From assembly GCA_000437915.1 (NCBI GenBank), contig FR900999.1, positions 335,855-387,872 of the forward strand: a stretch of 52,018 nt of DNA, in the 5' to 3' direction. This stretch comes from Subdoligranulum sp. CAG:314. Lineage in GTDB: Bacteria; Bacillota; Clostridia; Christensenellales; CAG-314. This document shows positions 41,661 through 49,736 of the stretch, piece by piece. Position numbers and translations under genes: made by a program. The notes beneath the pieces are model-generated. The model saw only the letters and a list, made by a program, of their open reading frames with translations. It was not told where the DNA came from and did not search any database. Numbering within the stretch: the first letter of the stretch is position 1; each line of letters opens with the position of its first letter.

Positions 41661-41689
41661 TTGTGGAACGGCGCTTATTGGTGTATAAT
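41661..41689 (+). promoter_or_regulatory. Sigma-A promoter of the M50 protease gene, probably leaderless
   Basis: TTGTGG (41661-41666), 17-bp spacer, TATAAT (41684-41689). Transcription should start near 41696, and the ATG is at 41698. Confidence 0.7.
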
Positions 41690-41697
41690 ACATTATT

Positions 41698-42444
41698 ATG
41701 ATATTTTACGGAGCAATTGACGCTGCGGCTGCGGCGGGCGGCGACGTATTGGTCGGCGTAATTTTCGTGTTGGGCTTTGCGACGGCGCTGATTTTTGCGT
41801 TGTCGCTTCACGAAATGTCGCACGCGCTTGCGGCGAAGATAAACGGAGACCTTACTGCCGCCATGTACGGCAGATTGAGTCTTAATCCCATGAGACACTT
41901 TGACCCCGTGGGACTTGTTATGATGCTGCTTGTCGGCTTCGGCTGGGCGCGCCCCGTGCCCGTCGACCCGAGGAACTTCAAAAATTACAGAAAGGGCATG
42001 CTGGACGTTGCGCTTGCGGGAGTTATAACAAATCTCATTGTAGCCTTTGTATGCAGCTTTGTCCTCGCTTTGCTCGGAGACTGGATTTTCTCATACAGCG
42101 CGTCTGCCGCAGTGGATTATCTGAAATATTTTTTATTATATTTATTGGGGTACAGCGTTTTGTTGAACATAAATTTCGCGCTGTTCAACATTTTGCCGCT
42201 GTTTCCTTTGGACGGGTTCAGGGTAATAGAAGCGTTTTCCAAAAGGGATAACGGTTTTTTACGCTTTATGCGTCGTTACAGCGGGACAATCCTGCTTGCG
42301 CTTATCCTTTTGGGCTTTGTTTCCGACAGCTTTTTCGGCATAGACCTGTCGCCCGTGACTCTTTATATCACACACGTGGGCGAATGGATAACTTCCGCGC
42401 TTAAATGGCTGTGGGGACTATTGGGACTTAATTTGCCGCTTTGA
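41698..42444 (+). CDS. Site-2 protease family membrane protein (M50)
   Basis: A 248-residue zinc membrane protease with the HEMSH motif at 38-42 (LHEMSHALAAKING) in the first helix region and the second metal motif NILPLFPLDGFR in a late helix. It has no PDZ domain, so it belongs to the short SpoIVFB/YwhC-like type. Total helices about six. It is the first gene before scpA-scpB, a common clostridial arrangement. No Shine-Dalgarno precedes ATG 41698, and the promoter -10 ends only 8 bases before it. The substrate cannot be read from sequence. Confidence 0.93.
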   Translation: MIFYGAIDAAAAAGGDVLVGVIFVLGFATALIFALSLHEMSHALAAKINGDLTAAMYGRLSLNPMRHFDPVGLVMMLLVGFGWARPVPVDPRNFKNYRKGMLDVALAGVITNLIVAFVCSFVLALLGDWIFSYSASAAVDYLKYFLLYLLGYSVLLNINFALFNILPLFPLDGFRVIEAFSKRDNGFLRFMRRYSGTILLALILLGFVSDSFFGIDLSPVTLYITHVGEWITSALKWLWGLLGLNLPL

Positions 42445-42454
42445 GGATACGTTT

Positions 42455-43261
42455 ATGACGGAACAGACAGAACAGGCGGCTTTGTCCGCGCCTGTGAAAA
42501 CAAACGAGCTTTCTTTGAATATTAAAAATTTCAACGGTCCGCTGGATTTGCTTTTGCACCTTGTAAAGGAAGCCAAAATCGAAATAAAGGATATTTTTCT
42601 TTCGGAAGTCACCTCGCAGTTTCTTGCATACATGACTCAGCTTAACACGCTCGACGTGGACAAAGCAAGCGAATATATGGAGATAGCGGCTACGTTGCTT
42701 GAAATAAAATCCCATTCGCTGCTGCCGGTCATGCCCGGACTCGAGGACGACTCGGCAGAGACGTCGGAACAGCTGCTGATTAGGAGATTGGAGGAATACG
42801 CAAAGCTGTTCAAGGAAGCATCTATGGAGCTGAAAGAGCTGGAAAATGTCGACCGCCTATACAAGGAACCCTCCAAAGAGGCGGGAGACGTCAGGTTTAC
42901 GGTAAAGGACCTGTCGCTTGAAAATCTCCTAAATGCTTTTGCGGGAATATTGCACAAGGTTGAGTTGAGAAAGCTTGACGTAAACAGTCCGCGTCAGATA
43001 AAAAAAGAAACATTTTCCGTAAAGGGAAAAATGCTGTATATAAGAGATTTGCTTATGGAAAAGGACGAGACGTATTTCTTTTCGCTGTTTGAAGAGGATG
43101 CTTCCGCAAACGAGGTTGTCGTCACCTTTTCCGCTTTATTGGAGCTTATGAAGCTGCAATTTATCAAGACCGAACAGCCGGACGCCTTCGGCGACATAAA
43201 AATAGTGAGAAACAAAGAAAATACGGGAGAAATAATCATAGATTATGACGAAAGTATCTAA
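42455..43261 (+). CDS. scpA: Segregation and condensation protein A
   Basis: Kleisin subunit of the SMC-ScpAB condensin. The 268-residue product starts its conserved region with FNGPLDLLLHLVKEAKIEI, which contacts SMC, followed by EYMEIAATLLEIKSHSLLP, a middle helical linker, and a C-terminal winged-helix segment with VTFSALLELMKLQFI. GAGGATACG lies before ATG 42455. Its stop overlaps scpB by 17 bases. Confidence 0.97.
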   Translation: MTEQTEQAALSAPVKTNELSLNIKNFNGPLDLLLHLVKEAKIEIKDIFLSEVTSQFLAYMTQLNTLDVDKASEYMEIAATLLEIKSHSLLPVMPGLEDDSAETSEQLLIRRLEEYAKLFKEASMELKELENVDRLYKEPSKEAGDVRFTVKDLSLENLLNAFAGILHKVELRKLDVNSPRQIKKETFSVKGKMLYIRDLLMEKDETYFFSLFEEDASANEVVVTFSALLELMKLQFIKTEQPDAFGDIKIVRNKENTGEIIIDYDESI

Positions 43262-43892
43262 TTATCTCGAATCAATAATTTTTGTGGCGGGAAAGGAAAT
43301 TGCCATTGACGACGTGAGGGAAAAGCTCGGCATAACAAAAAAGGAAATGGACGAGGCGATTGCGGAGCTTAAAGATAAGTATTCGGGAGAATGCGGTATA
43401 AATCTTTTGCTCTTTCACGGAAAAATTCAGTTTTCCTCCAATCCGGCATACGTTGAACAGGTGTCGGAGGTGCTCAATCCGATTAGGGAAAAAGAATTGA
43501 CAAAAGCCATGCTGGAAACGCTGGCAATAATCGCCTATAAGCAGCCTATAACAAGATTGGAGGTAGAGGAAATCAGAGGGGTGGACTGCACGTACGCCGT
43601 TCAGAACCTTTCCAAGCTGTCAATGATAAAAATCGTCGGCAGAAAAGACGCGATAGGAAAGCCGCTGCTGTTCGGCACTACGGACGAGTTTTTGAAAAGG
43701 TTCAATCTCTCGGGTATAGACGAGCTGCCCAACTACGACAAGCTGCTTGAAAGGATAACGACGTTGAGCAACGCGACCGACGTAAACGATTTTTACAACT
43801 CCAATCGGGATATGAATTACGCTTCGTCGGAAAACGGCGAAGACGAGGTGCCGGAGTTTTTGAAGGACGAGGACAATCTTAACGTAATTTAA
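43245..43892 (+). CDS. scpB: Segregation and condensation protein B
   Basis: Winged-helix dimer that binds ScpA in condensin. The 215-residue product has YLESIIFVAGKEIAIDDV, the signature LAIIAYKQPITRLEVEEIRG, and GRKDAIGKPLLFGTTDEFLKRF-type segment (GKPLLFGTTDEFL). An acidic tail follows from about residue 185. The length is typical. Start is inside scpA. Ends just before a strong terminator. Confidence 0.97.
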   Translation: MTKVSNYLESIIFVAGKEIAIDDVREKLGITKKEMDEAIAELKDKYSGECGINLLLFHGKIQFSSNPAYVEQVSEVLNPIREKELTKAMLETLAIIAYKQPITRLEVEEIRGVDCTYAVQNLSKLSMIKIVGRKDAIGKPLLFGTTDEFLKRFNLSGIDELPNYDKLLERITTLSNATDVNDFYNSNRDMNYASSENGEDEVPEFLKDEDNLNVI

Positions 43893-43921
43893 TATTTGCT
43901 GCGGTTGAGTACATTGGAATT

Positions 43922-43945
43922 AACGGGCTTTAAAGCCCGTTTTTC
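43922..43945 (+). terminator. Intrinsic terminator after scpB
   Basis: AACGGGCTTTAAAGCCCGTT is a perfect palindrome followed by TTTCTTT. Confidence 0.88.
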
Positions 43946-43949
43946 TTTG

Positions 43950-43979
43950 CGCATATTTTTTGTTTAAATTCTAACACTA
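43950..43979 (+). promoter_or_regulatory. Candidate forespore (sigma-F/G-type) promoter of the DUF2953-gerW pair
   Basis: CGCATA (43950-43955), 17-bp spacer, AACACTA (43973-43979), against a sigma-G pattern near TGCATA and CATACTA. No sigma-A promoter is visible in this gap. The match is partial. Confidence 0.3.
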
Positions 43980-43984
43980 ATATT

Positions 43985-44533
43985 ATGACGGCGGCAATAC
44001 GTTTATCGGCTATCGCGGCGGCGGTGTTGATTGTCTTGTTTTTTCCTTTCAGATTCAATGCCGGTGCTTACGCCGATTTTAAAAACAAAAAATTCGGAGC
44101 AAAGATTTATCTGTTCAACTTTGTCCGCCTTTTTAAGATAGAAGGAGAGGCAGACGGACTAAGGCTTTCGCTTAAGGGTACGATAAACAAGCAGGTCGAC
44201 CTTTTAAGAGACAAAATGAGCAGCCCAAAAGGATTATTTCTGCTTAAAGCTCTTAAAATAAAGGCGCTGCACGTAACAATATTGCACGACATAATGAACT
44301 ATTTTTCAGATAGTATTTTGCCTAAAGCCGTTATGGATATGCTTTGCAATTCCGCAGGACCTGTCCTGTGTCAAAAACTCGGCGCGTGCGTAAACGTGAA
44401 TTACGCCGTGGGCAGCGAGGCGGTGACGGCAGAGGGCGTTTTCGCTGTCATGCCGATAAACGTCGTAATATTATTATTGAAAAAGGCGGTTGAAAAACTA
44501 TGGAGCAACAAAACCAAATTCAGGAAATCGTAG
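43985..44533 (+). CDS. DUF2953 membrane-anchored protein (YtfI-like)
   Basis: A 182-residue protein with an N-terminal hydrophobic helix (IRLSAIAAAVLIVLFFPF) and a soluble domain (ADFKNKKFGAKIYLFNFVRLFKIEG in pieces), then a weaker helix at MPINVVILLLKKAVEKLW. The match is to DUF2953, represented in B. subtilis by ytfI, which stands before ytfJ and is expressed in sporulation. Here gerW/ytfJ overlaps it by 34 bases, the same pairing. ATG 43985 has no Shine-Dalgarno. Biochemical function unknown. Confidence 0.8.
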   Translation: MTAAIRLSAIAAAVLIVLFFPFRFNAGAYADFKNKKFGAKIYLFNFVRLFKIEGEADGLRLSLKGTINKQVDLLRDKMSSPKGLFLLKALKIKALHVTILHDIMNYFSDSILPKAVMDMLCNSAGPVLCQKLGACVNVNYAVGSEAVTAEGVFAVMPINVVILLLKKAVEKLWSNKTKFRKS

Positions 44534-44871
44534 AGGCGGCTATTTTAAACCTAAGACAGGTCGCAGAGGTAAACACGATAATCGGACAGCCAATCCTGAC
44601 AAGCATGGGAGCGACGATTTTGCCCGTAAGTCAGGTTACGCTCGGCTTTGTCGCGGGCGGCGGAGAATACGGAAACAGCGAAAAGATACTTAAAAACAGC
44701 TATTCCAAGCAGTTCGCCGGCGGCACCGGCGGCGGCGCGACGCTGACTCCCGTGGGATTTCTCGTTTTGTCGGGAAGCGAAGTCAAAATGGTCAAGCTGT
44801 GCGAACAGAGCAATCTGGAAAAAATCGTGGACGTAACAAAGGATATAGTCGAGAGGTTCGTCAAAAACTGA
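44500..44871 (+). CDS. ytfJ: Spore germination protein GerW / YtfJ family
   Basis: A 123-residue protein of the GerW/YtfJ family, a sporulation-associated protein; in Bacillus the homologue is in the spore and affects germination. The family pattern is plain: VEVNTIIGQPI-like (VAEVNTIIGQPILTSMGATILPV), VTLGFVAGGGEYG, a glycine-rich GGTGGGATLTPVGFLV, and a final helix. It overlaps the DUF2953 gene by 34 bases, so its start is inside that coding region. It is followed by a D,D-carboxypeptidase, as in other spore formers. Confidence 0.93.
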   Translation: MEQQNQIQEIVEAAILNLRQVAEVNTIIGQPILTSMGATILPVSQVTLGFVAGGGEYGNSEKILKNSYSKQFAGGTGGGATLTPVGFLVLSGSEVKMVKLCEQSNLEKIVDVTKDIVERFVKN

Positions 44872-44873
44872 AA

Positions 44874-45935
44874 ATGAAAAATCAATCATCGAAAAAATTT
44901 CTTACGGTTGTTCTTTGCGCGCTTTGCTGCGCTTTGGCTGTGTGCGGCTTGTTAAACGTGCCTCAGGCGCACGCATACCGCGCGACTACCACGGCAAAAG
45001 GCGCGGTGCTCATGGAGGCAGGTTCTCGCAGGGTTTTGTTTTCGCATAATCCCGATGCTAAAATGCCTATGGCCAGCTGCACCAAAATCATGACTGCGCT
45101 TGTCGCGATAGAAAGCGGCGAGCTTGACAAAACGGTAGAGGTGCGTCCCGAGGCGTGCGGCGTAGAAGGTTCGTCCGTTTATCTCAGACCTAAGGAAAAG
45201 CTGACATTGAAAGAACTGCTCTACGGTCTCATGCTTCAAAGCGGAAACGACTGTGCGGTGGCTATTGCATACGAGCTTGCGGGGGGAGTGGAAAATTTTG
45301 CCGATATGATGAACAGCCGCGCCAAAGAGCTGGGAGCAAACAACACCAATTTTGTGACGCCCAACGGACTTCACGACGACAATCATTATACTACGGCTTA
45401 CGACCTCGGACTGATTGCCTGTCAGGCGCTTTCAAACGATACTTTCAGAGAGATAGTATCCACCAAAAGCGTAAAAATTTCCAACGAGGGCTTTGACTAT
45501 CAAAGGGTGATAACCAACAAAAACAAATTGCTCGGCAGACTGGACGGCGCAGACGGAGTTAAAACGGGTTACACCAAAAAAGCCGGAAGATGCTTTGTCG
45601 GCTCCGCGACGCGGAACGGAATGAGTCTTGTTTGCGTGGTATTGAATTGCGCTCCGATGTTCGAGGAGTCGGCGGAGCTGATTGAATACGGTTTTGAAAA
45701 TTACGCTTTGAAGCGTATCCTCCCTAAAAACAAAATGCTGGGACTCAAAACCGACGGCAAAAGCAATCTGGTTTACACCTGTGCGGAAGGCTTTTCCTAT
45801 CCGTTGCGCAAGGACGGCAGCGAGGACAACAAAATTTCAGTTTTGACGGATACGGAAAACGGAAAACTTGAAATAAAGTTCGACAATGAGTTGATTTTTT
45901 CTTCGACAATCGGTATTATAAATATAAACGATTGA
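44874..45935 (+). CDS. D-alanyl-D-alanine carboxypeptidase, S11 family (second copy)
   Basis: A 353-residue low-molecular-weight PBP. It has a signal peptide (LTVVLCALCCALAVCGLLN, likely cut after AHA), active site S68-x-x-K71 (ASCTKIMTALVA), the SGN motif (QSGNDC) and KTG at 230-232 (GVKTGYTKKAG). The conserved PNGLHDDNHYTTAYDLG is also present. It is a different enzyme from the copy 4 kb upstream, with a shorter C-terminal part. I place the start at ATG 44874, three bases after the ytfJ stop; the frame extends to 44799 inside ytfJ. Its place after ytfJ points to the spore cortex. Confidence 0.93.
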   Translation: MKNQSSKKFLTVVLCALCCALAVCGLLNVPQAHAYRATTTAKGAVLMEAGSRRVLFSHNPDAKMPMASCTKIMTALVAIESGELDKTVEVRPEACGVEGSSVYLRPKEKLTLKELLYGLMLQSGNDCAVAIAYELAGGVENFADMMNSRAKELGANNTNFVTPNGLHDDNHYTTAYDLGLIACQALSNDTFREIVSTKSVKISNEGFDYQRVITNKNKLLGRLDGADGVKTGYTKKAGRCFVGSATRNGMSLVCVVLNCAPMFEESAELIEYGFENYALKRILPKNKMLGLKTDGKSNLVYTCAEGFSYPLRKDGSEDNKISVLTDTENGKLEIKFDNELIFSSTIGIININD

Positions 45936-45946
45936 ACGGAGATTAA

Positions 45947-46651
45947 ATGAGGCTGAACAAATATCTTGCGGATTGCGGAGTGGCAAGCAGACGCGGCTGC
46001 GACGCAATTATTGCTCAGGGAAGAATAAAGATAAACGGCAAAACGGTTACGCAGCTTGGAATTGACGTAAATCCCGACAACGACACAGTCAGTTTGGACG
46101 GCAAAAGACTGAAACCCAAACGGCGCGACGTTTACGTTATGCTTCACAAGCCCAAGGGAGTCGTCTGCACGGCAAAGGACGACAAGGGCAGAAAAACCGT
46201 TCTGGATTTGCTGGACGTGAAAGCGAGACTGTTTCCCGTCGGCAGACTAGACTATGACACCGAAGGACTGCTGTTGCTCACGACGGACGGTCAGCTCGCC
46301 CAAACGCTTACTCATCCGAGCCACCATATTCCCAAAACTTACGTTGTCAGGATTTTCGGCGAGCTTACGGAGGATGAAAAAATTACTCTCGAAAAGGGCG
46401 TTATGTTGGACGGCAAACCGACTCTTCCCGCTTCAATCAAGGTTGTAGGAAAGGACGACAGAACCTCGCGTTTGGAAATAACGGTTTTTGAAGGACGCAA
46501 CAGACAGGTCAGGAGAATGCTGGATTCGGTAGGAAAGGACATCGAGTTTTTAAAACGCGTTAGCGTAGGGGATTTGAAGCTTGGCGGACTGAGTCGCGGC
46601 AAGTACAGATATCTCACCGAAAAGGAAATAAATTATTTGAAATCGTTGTAA
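45947..46651 (+). CDS. rluB: 23S rRNA pseudouridine synthase, RluB/RsuA family
   Basis: Makes pseudouridine in 23S rRNA (position 2605-type). The 234-residue product has an N-terminal S4 domain (MRLNKYLADCGVASRRGCD), the catalytic D102 in GRLDYDTEGLLLLT, TYVVRIFGE and the C-terminal GRNRQVRRML. Length is normal. ATGGAG-type ribosome site (GGAG) lies before ATG 45947. Frequent neighbour of the scpA/scpB and dacB genes in Clostridia. Confidence 0.95.
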   Translation: MRLNKYLADCGVASRRGCDAIIAQGRIKINGKTVTQLGIDVNPDNDTVSLDGKRLKPKRRDVYVMLHKPKGVVCTAKDDKGRKTVLDLLDVKARLFPVGRLDYDTEGLLLLTTDGQLAQTLTHPSHHIPKTYVVRIFGELTEDEKITLEKGVMLDGKPTLPASIKVVGKDDRTSRLEITVFEGRNRQVRRMLDSVGKDIEFLKRVSVGDLKLGGLSRGKYRYLTEKEINYLKSL

Positions 46652-46696
46652 GCAGTCGGCTTTCAGGTCTGACTGCTTTGGCGTTGAGAGGAAAGA

Positions 46697-47449
46697 ATGA
46701 AAATATTGCTCAGCAATGACGACGGAATAGACAGCGAGGGCTTGAAGCTGCTTGCGGAGACGCTGGGGAAAGAGCACGAGGTTTTTGTGGTCGCTCCTGC
46801 GGAACAGAAGTCTGCTTTCAGCCACAGCATGACTTTCAGGAGGCCGCTGTACGTCGACAAAATAAAAATGAAAGGCGCGTCAAATGCTTACGCGTTGAGC
46901 GGCACTCCGGGCGACTGCGTAAAATTCGGCGCGGAGTTTTTCGGCTTCAAGCCGGATATAGTTTTGGCGGGCCCCAACAAGGGACCCAATATAGGCATAG
47001 ACATTTTGTATTCGGGCACGGTCGGCGCGGCTCAGGAAGGAGCCGTTTTGGGGTATCCCGCAGTCGCGTTGTCCTGCGTTGCGTTCGAGAATTTCAGATT
47101 CGACACCTGCTGCCGATTCATGTCGGAAAATCTCGACAGAATAAAAGCCTTGAATCTTAAAGACAGCGTATTGAACATAAACGTCCCCAATGTAGATTAC
47201 GGACAGATAAAGGGCGTAAAGGTTGTAAAACACGGCAGACATTGGTTCGACGATATTTACGAAAAGCATATAGACGTGGAGGGCAACAAGGTGGGCTGGT
47301 GCCTTACCGGCGGTATAAGACAGCCGCCTAAGGGTATTCATTGCGATATGGAGTATATTCTTGAAAATTACGTCACACTCACGCCTTTGAAAATAGACCG
47401 CACGGATTATGAATTGCTTGACGTTGTCGGCGAGGCTTTCGAAAAATGA
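46697..47449 (+). CDS. surE: 5'/3'-nucleotidase SurE
   Basis: Metal-dependent nucleotidase acting on nucleoside monophosphates, linked to stress survival. The 250-residue product begins MKILLSNDDGID with the metal-binding Asp pair 8-9, and has the Ser/Asn region SGTPGDCVKFG, GPNKGPNIGIDILYSGTVGAAQEG, and INVPNVDYG. Ribosome site GAGAGGAAAG precedes ATG 46697. A hairpin between rluB and surE (AGCAGTC with GACTGCT) has little U run. The stop overlaps the next gene by four bases. Confidence 0.97.
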   Translation: MKILLSNDDGIDSEGLKLLAETLGKEHEVFVVAPAEQKSAFSHSMTFRRPLYVDKIKMKGASNAYALSGTPGDCVKFGAEFFGFKPDIVLAGPNKGPNIGIDILYSGTVGAAQEGAVLGYPAVALSCVAFENFRFDTCCRFMSENLDRIKALNLKDSVLNINVPNVDYGQIKGVKVVKHGRHWFDDIYEKHIDVEGNKVGWCLTGGIRQPPKGIHCDMEYILENYVTLTPLKIDRTDYELLDVVGEAFEK

Positions 47450-48672
47450 AGGTTCTTGTAGTGGGAGCCGGCGCGGCGGGGCTTTTCGCTGCGTACTCCG
47501 CGGCAACGCATACCGAAGCCAAGGTCACGGTTGCCGAGAAAAACGAAAAAGCGGGAAAAAAAATTTACATAACGGGCAAGGGAAGATGCAACCTCACCAA
47601 CCTGTGCACGCCGCGCGAATTTCTTGACAATGTCGTGCGGAACCCTAAATTTCTTTACAGCGCAATTTACGGCTTTACTCCCGAAGATACCGTCGATTTT
47701 TTTGAAAAAAACGGGCTGAAACTTAAAACCGAAAGAGGAAACCGTGTGTTTCCCGTCTCAGACAAAGCGTCCGACGTGACAAAGACGCTGCGCGCCGCCG
47801 CCGAAAAAGCGGGAGCGGAATTTCGTTTTAATATGTCCGTTGAAAAGCTTACGCAAAAAAACGGAAAAATTTGCGGAGCGACGTTAAACGGAAAAGAGGA
47901 AAATTTCGACTCCGTGATACTTGCCTGCGGAGGAATGAGCTATCCGTCAACGGGCAGCGACGGAAACGGTTACCGTCTCGCCGCGTCTGTCGGACATAAA
48001 ATAATCGAACCTGTACCCGCTCTTGTGGGATTTAAGGCGGAAAATACAGCCGCTCTTTCGGGACTGACTTTGAAAAACGTCAAGCTGTCTTATGCGGAAA
48101 ACGGAAAGACAGTTTATTCGCAATTCGGCGAGGCATTGTTTACGCATGAGGGTATTTCCGGTCCTGCGGCGCTTACGCTGTCAAGCTTAGCGGCGCGTAA
48201 AGACGTAGACGGCTCGGAACTTGTTTTTGACCTGAAACCCGCTCTCGACGCCGATATGCTCGACAAGCGTGTTCTGAGAGATTTCGACGAGGGCAAAAAT
48301 AAAGATTTGGGAAACGTATTGACCGCGCTTATGCCAAAAGCCCTGATTCCGTTTGTTGCGGAGCAGGCGGGGCTTAAAGAGGACAAAAAAGTCAACTCGA
48401 TATCCTCAAAGGAGCGGAAAAAACTTGTTGAAGTTATTAAAAATCTTAAATTCGCCGTCAAAGGCTTTTGCGCTCATGATTCTGCCATAATTACGGCGGG
48501 CGGAGTTGACGTAAAGGAAATAAATCCCAACACTATGGAGAGCAAACTTGTTGAAAATCTTTATTTTTGCGGAGAAATGACGGACGTTGACGCGCTTACT
48601 GGAGGTTTCAATATGCAGATAGCTTTCTCTACGGGTTTTCTTGCGGGCAAGCTTAAAGGGGTGAAAGCATGA
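47446..48672 (+). CDS. FAD-dependent flavoprotein, HI0933/BaiN (YhiN) family
   Basis: A 408-residue flavoprotein with the N-terminal dinucleotide motif VVGAGAAGLFAAYSA, then GKGRCNLTN, the family's conserved GGMSYPSTGSDGNGYRLAAS, and a C-terminal FAD region ITAGGVDVKEINPNTMES and GGFNMQIAFSTGFLAG. The reaction in most organisms is undefined; one member, BaiN, is reported in bile acid metabolism, but nothing here supports that role. Overlaps surE and aroH by four bases each. It is a regular neighbour of aroH/cmk-type genes in Clostridia. Confidence 0.9.
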   Translation: MKVLVVGAGAAGLFAAYSAATHTEAKVTVAEKNEKAGKKIYITGKGRCNLTNLCTPREFLDNVVRNPKFLYSAIYGFTPEDTVDFFEKNGLKLKTERGNRVFPVSDKASDVTKTLRAAAEKAGAEFRFNMSVEKLTQKNGKICGATLNGKEENFDSVILACGGMSYPSTGSDGNGYRLAASVGHKIIEPVPALVGFKAENTAALSGLTLKNVKLSYAENGKTVYSQFGEALFTHEGISGPAALTLSSLAARKDVDGSELVFDLKPALDADMLDKRVLRDFDEGKNKDLGNVLTALMPKALIPFVAEQAGLKEDKKVNSISSKERKKLVEVIKNLKFAVKGFCAHDSAIITAGGVDVKEINPNTMESKLVENLYFCGEMTDVDALTGGFNMQIAFSTGFLAGKLKGVKA

Positions 48673-49025
48673 CGGCAATCAGAGGAGCTACGACCGTTTC
48701 GGTAAACGCAGCGGAGGAAATAGAAAATGCCGCTGCCGAGCTGATTGACGAGATAATGAACAGAAATTTTCTCGGCGGGGAGGATATAGTCGCAATTATC
48801 TTTTCCTGCACGAAAGATTTGACGGCGGCTTATCCTGCGAAGGGCGCAAGGGAAAAGTCGGGGCTGAATAAAGTTCCCATGTTCTGCGTTCAGGAGCAGT
48901 ATGTCGTCGGAGCCGTTGACAAATGCATACGGGCTCTGGTTCTGTGCCAAAAGACAATAAAAGACGCGCGTCATATTTATCTTAAAGGCGCAATAAATTT
49001 AAGAAGCGATTTGAGTTCCGATTAG
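48669..49025 (+). CDS. aroH: Chorismate mutase, AroH type
   Basis: Rearranges chorismate to prephenate for phenylalanine and tyrosine. The 118-residue product is the trimeric pseudo-alpha/beta barrel type. Catalytic positions relative to B. subtilis AroH are all present: first Arg in MTAIRGATT, the Arg in PAKGAREKSG, Cys and Glu in MFCVQEQYVVG, Arg in KCIRAL, and Tyr in HIYLKGA. No other aromatic amino acid gene is close. It is followed by a 102-base gap in which the usual cmk gene is missing. Confidence 0.93.
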   Translation: MTAIRGATTVSVNAAEEIENAAAELIDEIMNRNFLGGEDIVAIIFSCTKDLTAAYPAKGAREKSGLNKVPMFCVQEQYVVGAVDKCIRALVLCQKTIKDARHIYLKGAINLRSDLSSD

Positions 49026-49026
49026 C

Positions 49027-49127
49027 GTGGCATTTAATGCTTTAATCGTTGTCGTCGACAATGTGCGTCCGTCCGTTGAGCAGGTTGTCGGAAAATATCG
49101 GAGCTTTAAAAAATTTCGGAGATATAA
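49027..49127 (+). other. Gap between aroH and plsC; no gene called
   Basis: A GTG-started frame of 38 codons begins at 49027 and runs through to 49143 (VAFNALIVVVDNVRP and so on). It has no ribosome site and no recognisable family, and probably is not a gene. The gap sits where many Clostridia carry cmk, but nothing in it resembles a kinase P-loop. Confidence 0.4.
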
Positions 49128-49736
49128 ATGTCATATTACGGATTGATTAAATTTCTCGGCGGGTGGGCGGTCAGACTGTTTAACCCCGTCAAAATTTACG
49201 GAGCTAAAAAATTTGAAAACAAAAAAAGCATCTTTGTGATGAACCACGTGTCCAATATGGATTCTGTAGTTTTCGCAGCTTATTTCAAAAACGAATTTCG
49301 ATTTGTTTATAAAGCGGAGTTTGACAAAAAACCTTTTTTGAGACACATATTTCACAATATGAGGCTTATTCCCGTCAAAAGGGGCGAGGTTGACTTGAAG
49401 GCTACGAAGGAATGTCTTTCCGCCTTGAAGCAAAATGAAATTCTGTTTATTTTTCCCGAGGGCACAAGAAATAAGGAGAGCGACGAAATGCTGCCCTTCA
49501 AGACGGGACCGGCGATGTTTGCACTTAAAACAAAAACGCCTATTAGACCTTTTTATATTCAGAAAGCAAAAAAAGGCAAAAAAAGATATATTATAGTAGG
49601 AGAGGAGTTCGAGCTTTCCGATTTTTACGAGGGGGGACTGAACAAGGAAAATTTGGAAGCCGCAACGGAATTTATCCGCGTCAAGGTGACGGAGCTTAAA
49701 GAAAAATTGAACAGGGAGCCGAATGCTCTGAAATGA
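49128..49736 (+). CDS. plsC: 1-acyl-sn-glycerol-3-phosphate acyltransferase
   Basis: Adds the second acyl chain to lysophosphatidic acid, making the phosphatidic acid used by CdsA. The 202-residue product has the acyltransferase HxxxxD motif as NHVSNMD (H40, D45), then VKRGEVD, FPEGTRN and TPIRPFYI. CGGAGA lies ahead of ATG 49128. The stop overlaps ispH-rpsA by four bases. plsC before ispH is standard in Clostridia. Confidence 0.95.
   Translation: MSYYGLIKFLGGWAVRLFNPVKIYGAKKFENKKSIFVMNHVSNMDSVVFAAYFKNEFRFVYKAEFDKKPFLRHIFHNMRLIPVKRGEVDLKATKECLSALKQNEILFIFPEGTRNKESDEMLPFKTGPAMFALKTKTPIRPFYIQKAKKGKKRYIIVGEEFELSDFYEGGLNKENLEAATEFIRVKVTELKEKLNREPNALK

Noticed and set aside
46650..46681. Terminator between rluB and surE
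   Set aside because: AGCAGTC and GACTGCT can pair, but the loop is long and the tail is TTTGG, so I do not call it.
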